A stretch of 43,906 bases of DNA from an uncultured Halieaceae bacterium. GTDB lineage: Bacteria; Pseudomonadota; Gammaproteobacteria; Pseudomonadales; Halieaceae. The position numbers were made by a program, and so were the translations under genes. The stretch is taken from positions 1 through 43,906 of the forward strand of contig CAJXCR010000007.1 of NCBI GenBank assembly GCA_913051825.1. Reading direction: 5' to 3'. Below the pieces are notes generated by a model, which searched no databases, was not told where the DNA came from, and worked only from the letters and a program-made list of their open reading frames with translations. Below are positions 17,289 through 27,906 of the stretch, piece by piece; position 1 is the stretch's first letter; each line of letters starts with the position of its first letter.

Positions 17289-20200
17289 ATGCCAAAGCGA
17301 TCAGATATTGAGAGTGTGCTAATACTCGGGGCTGGGCCGATCGTAATCGGTCAAGCTTGCGAATTTGATTATTCGGGAGCGCAAGCTTGTAAGGCGCTTC
17401 GTGAAGAAGGTATTAGAGTTATTTTGGTTAATTCAAACCCAGCGACGATTATGACTGATCCGTCTATGGCGGATTCAACTTATATAGAGCCTATAAATTG
17501 GCAAACAGTAGAGCGAATTATTGCTACTGAGAAGCCCGACGTGATTTTGCCAACAATGGGAGGGCAGACCGCTCTTAACTGTGCTTTGGATCTGGCGCGT
17601 GAGGGAGTCTTAGACAAATATAATGTGGAAATGATTGGTGCTTCAAAGGAGGCTATAGATAAGGCTGAAGATCGAGAGCTTTTTGTTAAGGCTATGGCTC
17701 GAATCGGCCTTGAAGTACCAAGAGCTGAACTAGCCCATAGTCTTGAAGAAGCATTTGAGGTGCTTCAGTCAATAGGTTTTCCGTGCATCATTCGACCTTC
17801 ATTCACCATGGGCGGGTCTGGCGGAGGCATAGCTTACAACCGAGACGAGTTTGAAGAAATATGTCTTCGGGGACTTGATCTATCTCCTACCAAAGAATTA
17901 TTAATAGATGAATCCTTAATTGGTTGGAAAGAATTTGAAATGGAAGTTGTCAGAGATAGCAAGGACAACTGCATAATAGTGTGTTCTATAGAAAATTTTG
18001 ATGCGATGGGAGTGCACACTGGTGACTCAATAACTGTGGCTCCGGCTCAGACATTAACCGATAAAGAATATCAGATCATGCGGAATGCCTCGTTAGCGGT
18101 TCTGCGCGAAATAGGGGTAGAGACAGGCGGATCAAATGTACAGTTTGGGCAAGATCCAAAAACTGGACGACTAGTAGTTATTGAAATGAATCCCCGGGTC
18201 TCACGGTCCTCCGCTCTTGCATCTAAGGCGACGGGTTTTCCCATTGCAAAAGTCGCGGCCAAGCTGGCGATAGGTTACACATTAGATGAACTGCAAAATG
18301 ACATTACAGGAGGAGCTACTCCAGCCTCCTTTGAGCCAGCGATTGATTATGTGGTTACAAAAATTCCTCGATTTGCTTTTGAGAAATTTGGTGCCGCAGA
18401 TGCTCGATTGACTACGCAAATGAAATCCGTTGGCGAAGTTATGGCAATAGGTCGAACTTTTCAGGAGAGTCTGCAAAAAGCCCTCCGCGGTTTGGAAGTT
18501 GGATCATTTGGGTTTGAACACATGATCGATGTCGACGATCCGGATCTGAGAGATGAGCTTAAGTCAGAACTCATCACTCCAGGTGCTGATAGAGTTTGGT
18601 ATCTCGGTGATGCTTTTAGAGCTGGAATGGGTGTAGAAGAAATTTACAGATTATCCGGAGTTGATCCTTGGTTCCTGGTTCAGATAGAGGACATTATAAA
18701 AACGGAAAATGCATTAAAAACTATATTATTAGAAGATCTTGACGAAACGTATATGCGAAGATTGAAGCGCAAAGGTTTCTCAGACGGAAGACTTGCAGTT
18801 TTGCTAGGGGTTGAGGAAGAAGAAGTAAGAGCATCGCGTCACAAGTTGAATATAAGACCGGTCTATAAGCGAGTAGATACTTGCGCTGCAGAATTTGCCT
18901 CATCTACCGCCTACATGTATTCCACTTATGAAGAGGAATGCGAAGCGGAGCCGACGGATCGAGAAAAAATAGTCGTTCTTGGAGGTGGCCCAAATCGCAT
19001 CGGTCAGGGGATAGAGTTTGATTATTGCTGTGTTCATGCAGCTCTGGCGATGCGAGAAGATGGATTCGAGGCGATTATGGTCAACTGTAATCCTGAAACT
19101 GTATCTACAGACTACGACATATCAGATCGACTTTTTTTTGAACCTATTACTCTTGAAGATGTTCTCGAAATAATCGATATCGAAAATCCTACCGGTGTGA
19201 TAGTGCAGTTTGGTGGCCAAACCCCCTTGAAGCTTGCTCGAGCCTTGGAGAAAAAAGGCGTTCCTATTCTTGGAACTTCTCCTGATGCGATTGATAGAGC
19301 AGAAGATAGAGAACGATTTAAAGAAATGATAGAAAAGTTGGATTTACTTCAGCCATCCAATGTAATCGTTCGAAGTACTGATGAAGCTATTGAGGCTGCG
19401 GAAAATATTGGTTATCCGTTGGTTGTTAGACCTTCCTATGTTCTAGGAGGAAGAGCAATGGAGATAGTGTATAGGGAAGAGGAGTTAATGCGATATATGA
19501 GAGAGGCTGTTGTTGCCTCTGATGATTCTCCGGTGCTTCTAGATCGTTTTCTTGATTCGGCTGTGGAGGTTGATATAGATGCTGTTTGCGATGGTGAGAA
19601 AGTTGTAATTGGAGCGATCATGCAACATATCGAACAGGCTGGAGTTCATTCTGGAGATTCGGCTTGCTCACTTCCTCCATATAGTTTGCCTAGCTCCGTA
19701 CAAGACGAGATGCGCGACCAGGTTGAAAAAATGGCTTTAGAGCTGGGTGTTCGCGGTCTAATGAATGTTCAATTGGCGTGGCAAGATGATTTAATTTACG
19801 TTATTGAAGTTAACCCTCGCGCCTCACGCACCGTGCCGTTTGTATCTAAATGTATCGGTCAATCGCTAGCAAAGATCGCCGCACGATGTATGGTAGGTAA
19901 ATCTTTAAATAGCCAGAGCTTTGTAAAAGAGTTAGTCCCAGAATTTTATAGCGTCAAAGAAGCAGTTTTACCATTTAATAAGTTTCCTGGTGTGGATCCA
20001 ATTTTAGGACCTGAAATGAAATCTACTGGAGAGGTTATGGGGACTGGTGGGAGTTTTGCAGCAGCTTTTGCGAAAGCTCAGATAGCGGCAGGAGATCTTC
20101 CGCCGGTCAGTGGTACTGCTTTATTCAGTGTCAGGGATATAGATAAACCTGGGGCGGTTGAAGTAGCCAAGTTATTAGTTAAAAAAGGTTTTGAGTTAGC

Positions 20201-20510
20201 TGCTACAAGTGGCACTGCAGAAGTGTTTGTAAAATCTGGTCTTGTCGTTAAACGTGTTAATAAAGTGCTTGAAGGGCGTCCACACATAGTCGATATGATA
20301 AAAAATCAGGAAGCTAGTTTAATAGTTAATACTACTGACGGACGACGAGCGATCGCTGATTCCGCTTCTATTCGAGCTAGCGCCGAAGCTAACGGGGTTT
20401 TTTATACTACCACTCTTGCCGCTGCGGAAGCGTTGACAATGTCTTTTTTAATGGAGGAAGATACCGTCGTGCGCAAACTTCAGGATTTACATCAGGGGGC
20501 AGCAAAGTGA
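17289..20510 (+). CDS. carB: Carbamoyl-phosphate synthase large subunit
   Basis: Full-length duplicated ATP-grasp architecture; [21 protein letters not shown] and [21 protein letters not shown]. Confidence 0.98.
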   Translation: MPKRSDIESVLILGAGPIVIGQACEFDYSGAQACKALREEGIRVILVNSNPATIMTDPSMADSTYIEPINWQTVERIIATEKPDVILPTMGGQTALNCALDLAREGVLDKYNVEMIGASKEAIDKAEDRELFVKAMARIGLEVPRAELAHSLEEAFEVLQSIGFPCIIRPSFTMGGSGGGIAYNRDEFEEICLRGLDLSPTKELLIDESLIGWKEFEMEVVRDSKDNCIIVCSIENFDAMGVHTGDSITVAPAQTLTDKEYQIMRNASLAVLREIGVETGGSNVQFGQDPKTGRLVVIEMNPRVSRSSALASKATGFPIAKVAAKLAIGYTLDELQNDITGGATPASFEPAIDYVVTKIPRFAFEKFGAADARLTTQMKSVGEVMAIGRTFQESLQKALRGLEVGSFGFEHMIDVDDPDLRDELKSELITPGADRVWYLGDAFRAGMGVEEIYRLSGVDPWFLVQIEDIIKTENALKTILLEDLDETYMRRLKRKGFSDGRLAVLLGVEEEEVRASRHKLNIRPVYKRVDTCAAEFASSTAYMYSTYEEECEAEPTDREKIVVLGGGPNRIGQGIEFDYCCVHAALAMREDGFEAIMVNCNPETVSTDYDISDRLFFEPITLEDVLEIIDIENPTGVIVQFGGQTPLKLARALEKKGVPILGTSPDAIDRAEDRERFKEMIEKLDLLQPSNVIVRSTDEAIEAAENIGYPLVVRPSYVLGGRAMEIVYREEELMRYMREAVVASDDSPVLLDRFLDSAVEVDIDAVCDGEKVVIGAIMQHIEQAGVHSGDSACSLPPYSLPSSVQDEMRDQVEKMALELGVRGLMNVQLAWQDDLIYVIEVNPRASRTVPFVSKCIGQSLAKIAARCMVGKSLNSQSFVKELVPEFYSVKEAVLPFNKFPGVDPILGPEMKSTGEVMGTGGSFAAAFAKAQIAAGDLPPVSGTALFSVRDIDKPGAVEVAKLLVKKGFELAATSGTAEVFVKSGLVVKRVNKVLEGRPHIVDMIKNQEASLIVNTTDGRRAIADSASIRASAEANGVFYTTTLAAAEALTMSFLMEEDTVVRKLQDLHQGAAK

Positions 20511-20983
20511 ACAAATTTCCTATGACTACTGTCGGTGAAGCGTCTCTGCGGGAAGAATTAGACCGACTAAAAAAAACAGATAGACCGCGCGTAACCGAAG
20601 CGATAGCAGAGGCTAGAGCGCACGGAGATCTAAAGGAAAATGCCGAGTATCACGCGGCTAGGGAGCAACAATCTTTTATCGAAGGCCGCATACTTGAAAT
20701 AGAGGGTAAGCTAGCTAATTCTCAGGTTATAGATGTAACCAAACTAGAGAATACAGGAAAGGTGATTTTTGGCAGTACTGTTGATTTGCGAGACTTAGAT
20801 AGCGATAAGCTGTTAACTTACCGTATTGTTGGTGAAGATGAAGCAAATGTTAAGGAAAATCTAATCTCAGTAGGCTCACCGATTGCTCGAGCATTGATTG
20901 GAAAGGAAGAAGGTGAGGTAGTAGTCGTGCATGCGCCGGGAGGTGAGCGCGAATATGAATTAGAGAAGGTTCAACTTGTTTAA
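20507..20983 (+). CDS. greA: Transcription elongation factor GreA
   Basis: [27 protein letters not shown]; overlaps the carB stop by 4 nt. Confidence 0.97.
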   Translation: MNKFPMTTVGEASLREELDRLKKTDRPRVTEAIAEARAHGDLKENAEYHAAREQQSFIEGRILEIEGKLANSQVIDVTKLENTGKVIFGSTVDLRDLDSDKLLTYRIVGEDEANVKENLISVGSPIARALIGKEEGEVVVVHAPGGEREYELEKVQLV

Positions 20984-21054
20984 TATGTTAGGGATCGCAG
21001 ATAAAGAAATGCTTTTAGTTTCTCAAGCTTCCCTGTATTTCATACAGAAAATAT

Positions 21055-21366
21055 TTAAATGATGCGAATTAAGTTTGATAGTTTTGGGTTAGGGTTTTCA
21101 GTGCGTCGCATTAGAAGCAAAATATTTCCAAGTTCTTGAACAATTTTTGCGGAGGAAGCTTTGCAAATTTCATCAATGATTTCCTTGCGTGATCCAGAAG
21201 ATTTCGAAGGAATTTTCACTTTAATAAGTTCATGATCTCGAAGTGCCCTATCAAGCTCAAGTGAAACGCCATCAGTTAGCCCGGCCTGTGAGATTGTGAC
21301 CACGGGTTTAAGTTTGTGACCAATGGCTCTGAGCTGTCGGATTTTTATTCCAGTGTTCTTTGTCAT
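21055..21366 (-). CDS. yhbY: YhbY family RNA-binding protein (CRM domain)
   Basis: LRAIGHKLKPVVTISQAGLTDGV...LRDHELIKVKI; position next to greA/rlmE. Confidence 0.92.
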   Translation of the reverse strand: MTKNTGIKIRQLRAIGHKLKPVVTISQAGLTDGVSLELDRALRDHELIKVKIPSKSSGSRKEIIDEICKASSAKIVQELGNILLLMRRTENPNPKLSNLIRII

Positions 21367-21452
21367 GAATCTTTAACTAAATTATCTGATTAACTTTGAG
21401 TAGTATTGTACATACTATAACTTTAATAGCTCCTTAATTTTGGAGGATTAGT

Positions 21453-22091
21453 TTGGGGAAAAAGAAGTCTTCAAGTAAATTGTGGTTACGAGAGCATAAA
21501 TTAGATCCTTACGTCTTGGCTGCTAAAAAGGACGGATATCGATCTCGGGCAAGTTACAAATTAATTGATTTGGATCGTAGATATGGTTTTCTCTCCAAGG
21601 GTGTGAGAGTGCTTGATTTAGGATCTGCTCCAGGAGGTTGGTCCCAAGTGGCTATTTCTAAAATTGGCCCGACGGGGAAATTGGTCGCTTCAGATATTCT
21701 TCCAATGTTGCCAATAGGTGGAGTTACTTTCATTCAAGGAGATTTTTCTGATGAGCTTGTAATGCAGAGCATCCTTCAAGAGTTTTCTTGTTCTCAAGCA
21801 GACGTTGTTATGTCTGATATGGCACCTAATTTAAGTGGTGTCAATGCGGTTGATCAACCTCGATCCTTATACTTGGCAGAGTTAGCGGCCGAAATATCAG
21901 CTAACATTCTGGTGAGCGGAGGTGTTTTTATTGTCAAACTATTTCATGGAGAGGGTTTTGATTCTTTCGTTCGTTACTGTAGGCAGTCATTTAAGAGCGT
22001 AAATATTCGAAAACCTGATTCTTCTAGAGCCAAATCTCGCGAGGTGTACTTAGTGGCGAAAGGGTTTTTAGGCGCGAATTCCCACACATAA
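21453..22091 (+). CDS. rlmE: 23S rRNA (uridine-2'-O-)-methyltransferase RlmE/FtsJ
   Basis: SRASYKLIDLDRRYGFL, VLDLGSAPGGWSQVA, SDMAPNLSG. TTG start with GGAGG 6 nt upstream. Confidence 0.96.
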   Translation: MGKKKSSSKLWLREHKLDPYVLAAKKDGYRSRASYKLIDLDRRYGFLSKGVRVLDLGSAPGGWSQVAISKIGPTGKLVASDILPMLPIGGVTFIQGDFSDELVMQSILQEFSCSQADVVMSDMAPNLSGVNAVDQPRSLYLAELAAEISANILVSGGVFIVKLFHGEGFDSFVRYCRQSFKSVNIRKPDSSRAKSREVYLVAKGFLGANSHT

Positions 22092-22116
22092 AATAGGGTT
22101 TATTAATATTTTACTG

Positions 22117-22145
22117 GTCTTGAAAATTGGAGCATAGGCCCCATT
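22117..22145 (+). promoter_or_regulatory. Candidate sigma32 (RpoH) heat-shock promoter of ftsH
   Basis: CTTGAA (22117-22122), 14-nt spacer, CCCCATTTA (22137-22145), matching the E. coli sigma32 consensus CTTGAA-N13-17-CCCCATnTA. Confidence 0.75.
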
Positions 22146-22285
22146 TAAAGTATTATATAGCGCTGGTTGCGATTATTATTAGTTGTGCGGAGTCTCAATA
22201 GCAAATCTAGTTGAAACTCTTCCCCGTAATTATAATTACGCAATAAAGACCCGAGAATTAGATTTCAGCATCGGAGATATGTATC

Positions 22286-24214
22286 GTGAATGATATGGCA
22301 AAAAACTTACTGCTTTGGCTAATTATTGCGGCGGTGCTTTTATCTGTATTCAATAATTTCAACATGCAGAATCCCATTCAGAATATTCGTTATTCAGATT
22401 TTATTGAAGAAGTTCAGCAAGACCAAATCAGAAAAGTTGTGGTAGATGGACTTACCATTACTGGTGAGCGTTACGATGGTTCAAGTTTTGAAACAATTCG
22501 TCCAATGGTTGAAGATCCAAAACTAATGGATGATTTGCTTACGCACAAAGTTGAAGTTGAAGGTCGTAAACCAGAGCAGCAGAGCGTTTGGACGCAGCTG
22601 TTAGTTGCCAGCTTCCCTATACTAATAATCATTGCTGTATTTATGTTTTTCATGAGACAAATGCAGGGAGGAGCCGGTGGTCGTGGTGGACCAATGAGCT
22701 TTGGGAAAAGCAAGGCAAGGCTTTTAGGTGAAGATCAAATCACCACTACCTTTGCAGATGTGGCCGGTGTTGACGAGGCTAAAGAGGACGTAAAAGAATT
22801 AGTTGAGTTTTTGAGAGATCCTAGCCGTTTTCAAAAACTCGGTGGTCGAATACCACGCGGCGTCCTTATGGTTGGGCAGCCTGGAACAGGAAAAACTCTG
22901 CTCGCAAAAGCGATCGCTGGAGAGGCAAAAGTTCCTTTCTTCTCTATTTCAGGTTCTGATTTTGTAGAAATGTTTGTCGGGGTAGGTGCGTCTCGGGTTC
23001 GAGATATGTTTGATCAAGCTAAAAAACAATCTCCGTGCATTATTTTTATCGATGAAATTGACGCGGTAGGTAGACACCGAGGCGCTGGTTTGGGTGGTGG
23101 ACATGATGAGCGAGAACAAACACTCAATCAGCTTCTTGTGGAGATGGATGGATTCGAGGTTAATGATGGCGTTATCGTTATTGCAGCTACTAATAGGCCA
23201 GATGTTCTAGACCCAGCTTTATTAAGACCAGGAAGATTTGATCGGCAGGTTGTAGTTGGTCTTCCAGATATTCGTGGTAGAGAGCAGATATTAAAGGTCC
23301 ATATGCGTAAAGTTCCTTTGGCGGAGGATGTCAAGCCCGTTAATATTGCTAGAGGCACCCCCGGATTTTCAGGGGCTGATTTGGCAAATCTTGTAAACGA
23401 AGCCGCTCTATTTGCAGCCAGAGGCGATGTTAGAACAGTCGCTATGACTCATTTTGAACTGGCTAAAGATAAGATCATGATGGGTGCTGAAAGAAAATCT
23501 ATGGTGATGTCTGAAGCAGAGAAAAGAAATACCGCCTATCATGAAGCGGGCCACGCGATAGTTGGCCGCCTCATGCCTGAGCATGATCCGGTATACAAAG
23601 TGAGTATAATTCCAAGAGGAAGAGCATTGGGAGTTACTATGTTCTTGCCGGAGGAAGATCGTTATAGCCATAGTAAGAGACATATTGTCAGTCAGATATG
23701 TAGTTTATTTGGAGGGCGCATTGCTGAGGAAATCACTTTAGGAAAAGAAGGAGTGACTACGGGCGCTTCAAATGATATCCAGCGAGCAACCGATATTGCT
23801 CGTAAGATGGTGACGCAGTGGGGGTTATCCGAAAAAATGGGACCTTTGATGTATGAAGATGGAGGTGAAGAGGTCTTTTTAGGTCGATCAGCAGGTCAGC
23901 AACAGAATGGTATATCAGACGAGACGGCGAAAAATATTGATGAAGAAATCAGGAATATTGTAGATGAATGTTATTCCAAAGCTCAGAAATTACTTAATGA
24001 TAATTTAGACAAGCTTCATGCGATGGCCGAAGCGCTAATTTTGTATGAAACTATTAGTTCAGACCAGATCGACGACATTATGGAAGGTCGAGCACCCCGT
24101 GAGCCTGATGATTGGAGTGATGATGATCAAAATCAAGCGACTGTTGAAAAAGAGAAAAGTCGTCCATCTTCTGCCAGTACTGGACCGATCGGTGGCCCAG
24201 CAGGAGAGCATTGA
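22286..24214 (+). CDS. ftsH: ATP-dependent zinc metalloprotease FtsH
   Basis: [15 protein letters not shown]-terminus, [13 protein letters not shown] Walker A, HEAGH zinc motif. GTG start. Confidence 0.98.
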   Translation: MNDMAKNLLLWLIIAAVLLSVFNNFNMQNPIQNIRYSDFIEEVQQDQIRKVVVDGLTITGERYDGSSFETIRPMVEDPKLMDDLLTHKVEVEGRKPEQQSVWTQLLVASFPILIIIAVFMFFMRQMQGGAGGRGGPMSFGKSKARLLGEDQITTTFADVAGVDEAKEDVKELVEFLRDPSRFQKLGGRIPRGVLMVGQPGTGKTLLAKAIAGEAKVPFFSISGSDFVEMFVGVGASRVRDMFDQAKKQSPCIIFIDEIDAVGRHRGAGLGGGHDEREQTLNQLLVEMDGFEVNDGVIVIAATNRPDVLDPALLRPGRFDRQVVVGLPDIRGREQILKVHMRKVPLAEDVKPVNIARGTPGFSGADLANLVNEAALFAARGDVRTVAMTHFELAKDKIMMGAERKSMVMSEAEKRNTAYHEAGHAIVGRLMPEHDPVYKVSIIPRGRALGVTMFLPEEDRYSHSKRHIVSQICSLFGGRIAEEITLGKEGVTTGASNDIQRATDIARKMVTQWGLSEKMGPLMYEDGGEEVFLGRSAGQQQNGISDETAKNIDEEIRNIVDECYSKAQKLLNDNLDKLHAMAEALILYETISSDQIDDIMEGRAPREPDDWSDDDQNQATVEKEKSRPSSASTGPIGGPAGEH

Positions 24215-24256
24215 GCTTCTTTTATCTTTTTTGACCACAGTTGGTTTCGTCCAACT

Positions 24257-25108
24257 ATGTATTTCCTAGAGAAGCGGTTAGATCTTTCCTATCCTAGAGT
24301 GATGGGTATTCTGAATACCACACCTGATTCCTTTTTCGATGGCGGAAATCTATATAAAAACGGAAAACTGGATTTAGATCTTGCCTTAATTCGAGCAGAA
24401 GACATGGTTTCGAATGGTGCAGCAATCCTTGATATTGGTGGTGAATCCACTCGTCCAGGAGCCAAACCAATTTCTAATGAAGAAGAAATGGATAGAGTGG
24501 TTCCTATTGTAGAATCAATCGTCTCTCGATTAGATGTAGTGATTTCTGTAGATACTAGCAAACCAAAAATAATGGAGGCAGCTGTTTCTTCAGGGGCGCA
24601 TATGATAAATGATGTTAAAGCGTTGTCTGAACCTCAGGCTTTGGAAGTTATTGCAGCTTCGAAGGTTAATGTCTGTCTCATGCATATGCTGGGAAACCCG
24701 ATTACTATGCAGACTTCGCCAGAGTACAAATCCGTAAATAAGGATGTAAAGCAATTTTTAATTGGTAGAATTGAAAAATGTAAACAAGTTGGTATTTCTA
24801 GAGAGAGACTTATTGTCGATCCAGGATTCGGATTTGGTAAGACAGTAGACCATAATCTTGAGTTATTAGGAAATCTAAGAGACTTAGCTGCACTCGATTG
24901 CCCGATCTTGGTAGGGCTTTCGAGAAAATCCATGATTAATAAAATTCTTAAACGCGACATTCTAGAAAGCTTGCCAGCAACCTTGGGATTGGTAGCAATT
25001 GCTCTAGAAAGAGGAGCTAATTTAATTAGAGCTCATGATGTAAGAGAAACAGCAGATGTTATTTCTATGTGGCTGGCAGTAAATCGAGTCGAAAATGGCT
25101 CTGAGTAA
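24257..25108 (+). CDS. folP: Dihydropteroate synthase
   Basis: VMGILNTTPDSFFDGG, DIGGESTRPGA, DPGFGFGKT. Confidence 0.96.
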   Translation: MYFLEKRLDLSYPRVMGILNTTPDSFFDGGNLYKNGKLDLDLALIRAEDMVSNGAAILDIGGESTRPGAKPISNEEEMDRVVPIVESIVSRLDVVISVDTSKPKIMEAAVSSGAHMINDVKALSEPQALEVIAASKVNVCLMHMLGNPITMQTSPEYKSVNKDVKQFLIGRIEKCKQVGISRERLIVDPGFGFGKTVDHNLELLGNLRDLAALDCPILVGLSRKSMINKILKRDILESLPATLGLVAIALERGANLIRAHDVRETADVISMWLAVNRVENGSE

Positions 25109-25114
25109 TAGCCA

Positions 25115-26458
25115 ATGAACAAGAAATATTTTGGTACGGATGGTATTCGTGGTGAAGTTGGTAATCCTCCAATTACACCGGATTTCATGCTCAAATTAGG
25201 ATGGGCATTCGGTAATGTGCTTTCAAAAAAAATCTCTACCAAAGAGAAATTGGAAGTAATCATTGGCAAAGATACTCGTGTGTCAGGATATATGTTTGAG
25301 TCTGCTTTAGAGGCAGGATTGGTGTCTTCTGGTGTGGATGTGAGATTACTTGGTCCTATGCCCACCCCCGCAGTGGCGACCATCACCTGTATGTTGAAGG
25401 CAAGTGCTGGCATTGTAATTAGTGCTTCTCATAATGCGTATTCAGATAATGGGGTGAAATTCTTTGGCAAGGATGGGGAAAAGATTTGTGATCATGATGA
25501 GCTTGCTATTGAAGCTAAGATAGAAGAGAAACTAGTGACGGTTTCCTCTGATTCATTAGGGAAAGCAAGTCGGATAGATACTGCTGATGAAATGTACATG
25601 AATTTTTGTAAATCCACAGTTAAAAATAATTTTAATCTCCATGGAGTGCGTCTTGCCCTAGACTGTGCAAATGGAGCGACTTACCATCTTGCACCTAGGA
25701 TTTTCGACGAAATGGGAGCCAAAATAATCAGTCTTGGTATCAGTCCTGATGGTTTCAATATAAATCGGGATGTTGGATCTACTTCTATATCTGCTTTGGT
25801 GCAAACCGTGAAGGAAAACGACGTTGATCTAGGTATAGCATTTGATGGCGATGGTGATCGAGTGCTATTTGTAGACAATAAAGGTGATGTGATTGATGGG
25901 GATCAACTTCTTTATCTCTTAGCTTTGAAAAAACAACGTTCTGATGGCATAGAAGGCGTAGTTGGTACAGAAATGTCCAACCTTGGTTTGGAAAACGCAT
26001 TCCGAGATATGAAAATTAATTTTTGCAGAGCCAAGGTAGGTGATCGATATGTAAAACAAATGATGCGTGATCGTAGGTGGAGTTTAGGAGGTGAATCTTC
26101 AGGTCATATTATCTGTGGTGATGTTACGACCACTGGTGATGGTATAGTCGCGGCTTTACAAATTCTTTCTGCACTAGATTTTTTAGGACTTAGTTTGAGA
26201 GATTCAGTAAAAGGGATGCAAAAGCATCCACAATGCCTCATTAACGTACCTTCCTCTTCAAGTTCTGTAATGGAAGATCCGAGTATTCTTAAAGAAATCA
26301 AGATTGTGCGGGAAAAGCTTGGTGATAATGGACGAGTTTTACTTAGACCTTCTGGCACGGAGCCGGTTGTTAGAGTCATGGTTGAAGCGGAAAATGCCGA
26401 AGAGGCGCGCTTCGCTTGCGAGCAATTGGCCAAAAAAATTCAAGCAGCTTGTTCGTAA
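25115..26458 (+). CDS. glmM: Phosphoglucosamine mutase
   Basis: YFGTDGIRGEVG, VISASHNAYSDNGVKFFG, AFDGDGDR, RPSGTEPVVRVM. Confidence 0.97.
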   Translation: MNKKYFGTDGIRGEVGNPPITPDFMLKLGWAFGNVLSKKISTKEKLEVIIGKDTRVSGYMFESALEAGLVSSGVDVRLLGPMPTPAVATITCMLKASAGIVISASHNAYSDNGVKFFGKDGEKICDHDELAIEAKIEEKLVTVSSDSLGKASRIDTADEMYMNFCKSTVKNNFNLHGVRLALDCANGATYHLAPRIFDEMGAKIISLGISPDGFNINRDVGSTSISALVQTVKENDVDLGIAFDGDGDRVLFVDNKGDVIDGDQLLYLLALKKQRSDGIEGVVGTEMSNLGLENAFRDMKINFCRAKVGDRYVKQMMRDRRWSLGGESSGHIICGDVTTTGDGIVAALQILSALDFLGLSLRDSVKGMQKHPQCLINVPSSSSSVMEDPSILKEIKIVREKLGDNGRVLLRPSGTEPVVRVMVEAENAEEARFACEQLAKKIQAACS

Positions 26459-26479
26459 TTCTGATCGGCCTTGATTCTC

Positions 26480-26508
26480 TTGCTAGTATCTATTTTCTTG
26501 GTTACTAT
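26480..26508 (+). promoter_or_regulatory. Possible sigma70 promoter for tpiA-secG-tRNA-Leu
   Basis: TTGCTA, 17-nt spacer, TACTAT, upstream of the tpiA ATG 26538. Confidence 0.4.
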
Positions 26509-26537
26509 CCGCCGCCATTCAAGCAAAGAATATTAAA

Positions 26538-27299
26538 ATGCGCCAAAATTTAGTAGCTGCAAATTGGAAAATGAATGGGAATCGCGAGACGGTCGGAAAA
26601 TTAGTGCAAGAGCTGAATACTTTTATGTGCACTCCCCGATGTGATGTGGTTTTGGCGCCTGGATATCTGCATATAGGTCAGGTTTATAAAGAACTTGATC
26701 TTATGAACGTAACAATAGCTGGTCAGAATTGTAGTGAATATTTAGAAGGTCCATTTACTGGAGAGGTTTCGGCCAAAATGCTCGCTGACTTTGGTTGTGA
26801 ATGGGTTATCCTGGGACATTCCGAAAGACGCCTAAATAATGGTGAAACAGATGAAGTCGTAGCTTCAAAGATAAAAATGGCGTGTTCTGCAGGGTTGGGA
26901 GTAATAGTTTGCGTTGGAGAGACAGCTGCACAACGAGATTCTGGTAATGCCCGATCGATTGTGCTCAATCAGCTGTTGAATGCTTTGGATGGATCAATAA
27001 ATAAGGAATCAAAAATAGTAATCGCTTATGAGCCGGTTTGGGCAATAGGGACAGGGTTGACAGCTTCACCTGATGAGGCTCAAATTATGCATTCTTTTAT
27101 TAGAGAGAATTTAGAAGGGATTGAGGGGATAAATGCAAAGGATACACTCATCCTTTATGGGGGTAGTGTTAACGCTTCAAATGCTTTGGAACTGTTTAAT
27201 CAGTTAGATATTGATGGAGCTCTTGTTGGAGGAGCTTCACTGGATGCTGAAGAGTTTTGTCGGATAGTGAATATGGCTTCTTTAGATAAGGAACACTAA
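26538..27299 (+). CDS. tpiA: Triosephosphate isomerase
   Basis: AANWKMNG, GHSERR, AYEPVWAIGTG, LYGGSVNASNA. Confidence 0.98.
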   Translation: MRQNLVAANWKMNGNRETVGKLVQELNTFMCTPRCDVVLAPGYLHIGQVYKELDLMNVTIAGQNCSEYLEGPFTGEVSAKMLADFGCEWVILGHSERRLNNGETDEVVASKIKMACSAGLGVIVCVGETAAQRDSGNARSIVLNQLLNALDGSINKESKIVIAYEPVWAIGTGLTASPDEAQIMHSFIRENLEGIEGINAKDTLILYGGSVNASNALELFNQLDIDGALVGGASLDAEEFCRIVNMASLDKEH

Positions 27300-27300
27300 T

Positions 27301-27672
27301 ATGAATCAGTTGTTTTTAATAATTCACTTGTTGGTTGCATTGGCCATTATTGGGCTAATTATGTTGCAACAAGGCAAGGGAGCTGATGTGGGAGCATCAT
27401 TTGGTGCAGGTGCTTCGCAAACTTTATTTGGTAGCGATGGTTCTGGTAACGTAATAGCAAAAACCACAGCTTGGTTGTCAGCGGTATTCTTTGCTACAAG
27501 TTTTGGCTTGGCTGTGATAGCTACGAAAAACACTCAGATTGAAAACCAGATTGGTTTGGAGATACCGATCGTTAATGACCAAGCTGGTTCCTCAGAATTG
27601 GGATTGGATGTTGATATACCAGTCTCGAATGATTCCTCTTCGTCTAAAGAGGATGATCTGCCTGATCTTTAA
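27301..27672 (+). CDS. secG: Preprotein translocase subunit SecG
   Basis: IIGLIMLQQGKGADVGASFGAGASQTLFGSDGSGN; tpiA-secG-tRNA order. Confidence 0.95.
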   Translation: MNQLFLIIHLLVALAIIGLIMLQQGKGADVGASFGAGASQTLFGSDGSGNVIAKTTAWLSAVFFATSFGLAVIATKNTQIENQIGLEIPIVNDQAGSSELGLDVDIPVSNDSSSSKEDDLPDL

Positions 27673-27784
27673 AAGTGTCAGGAGATTGGGTGAATTAACT
27701 AGTTAGGTGGCCTTGCCATGTTAAGTATTGTCAGTTTTTTAACGGCGTCATGAGTTAAGAGCCTCTTTGATTTTTAGAAAGTTA

Positions 27785-27871
27785 GCCGAAGTGGTGGAAT
27801 TGGTAGACACGCTATCTTGAGGGGGTAGTGAGCTTTTGCTCGTGCGGGTTCAAGTCCCGCCTTCGGCACCA
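27785..27871 (+). tRNA. tRNA-Leu(GAG)
   Basis: Acceptor GCCGAAG/CTTCGGC, anticodon stem CTATC/GGTAG with loop TTGAGGG, long variable arm TGAGC-TTTT-GCTCG, GGTTCAAGTCC, encoded CCA. Confidence 0.96.
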
Positions 27872-27906
27872 AAATTTGAAATTCTGAAGATTGGATTAGA
27901 AAAGAA

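Noticed and set aside
21033-21047. CTGTAT-TTC-ATACAG hairpin between greA and yhbY as a terminator
   Set aside because: Short AT-containing stem without a T-run on either strand; too weak to call.
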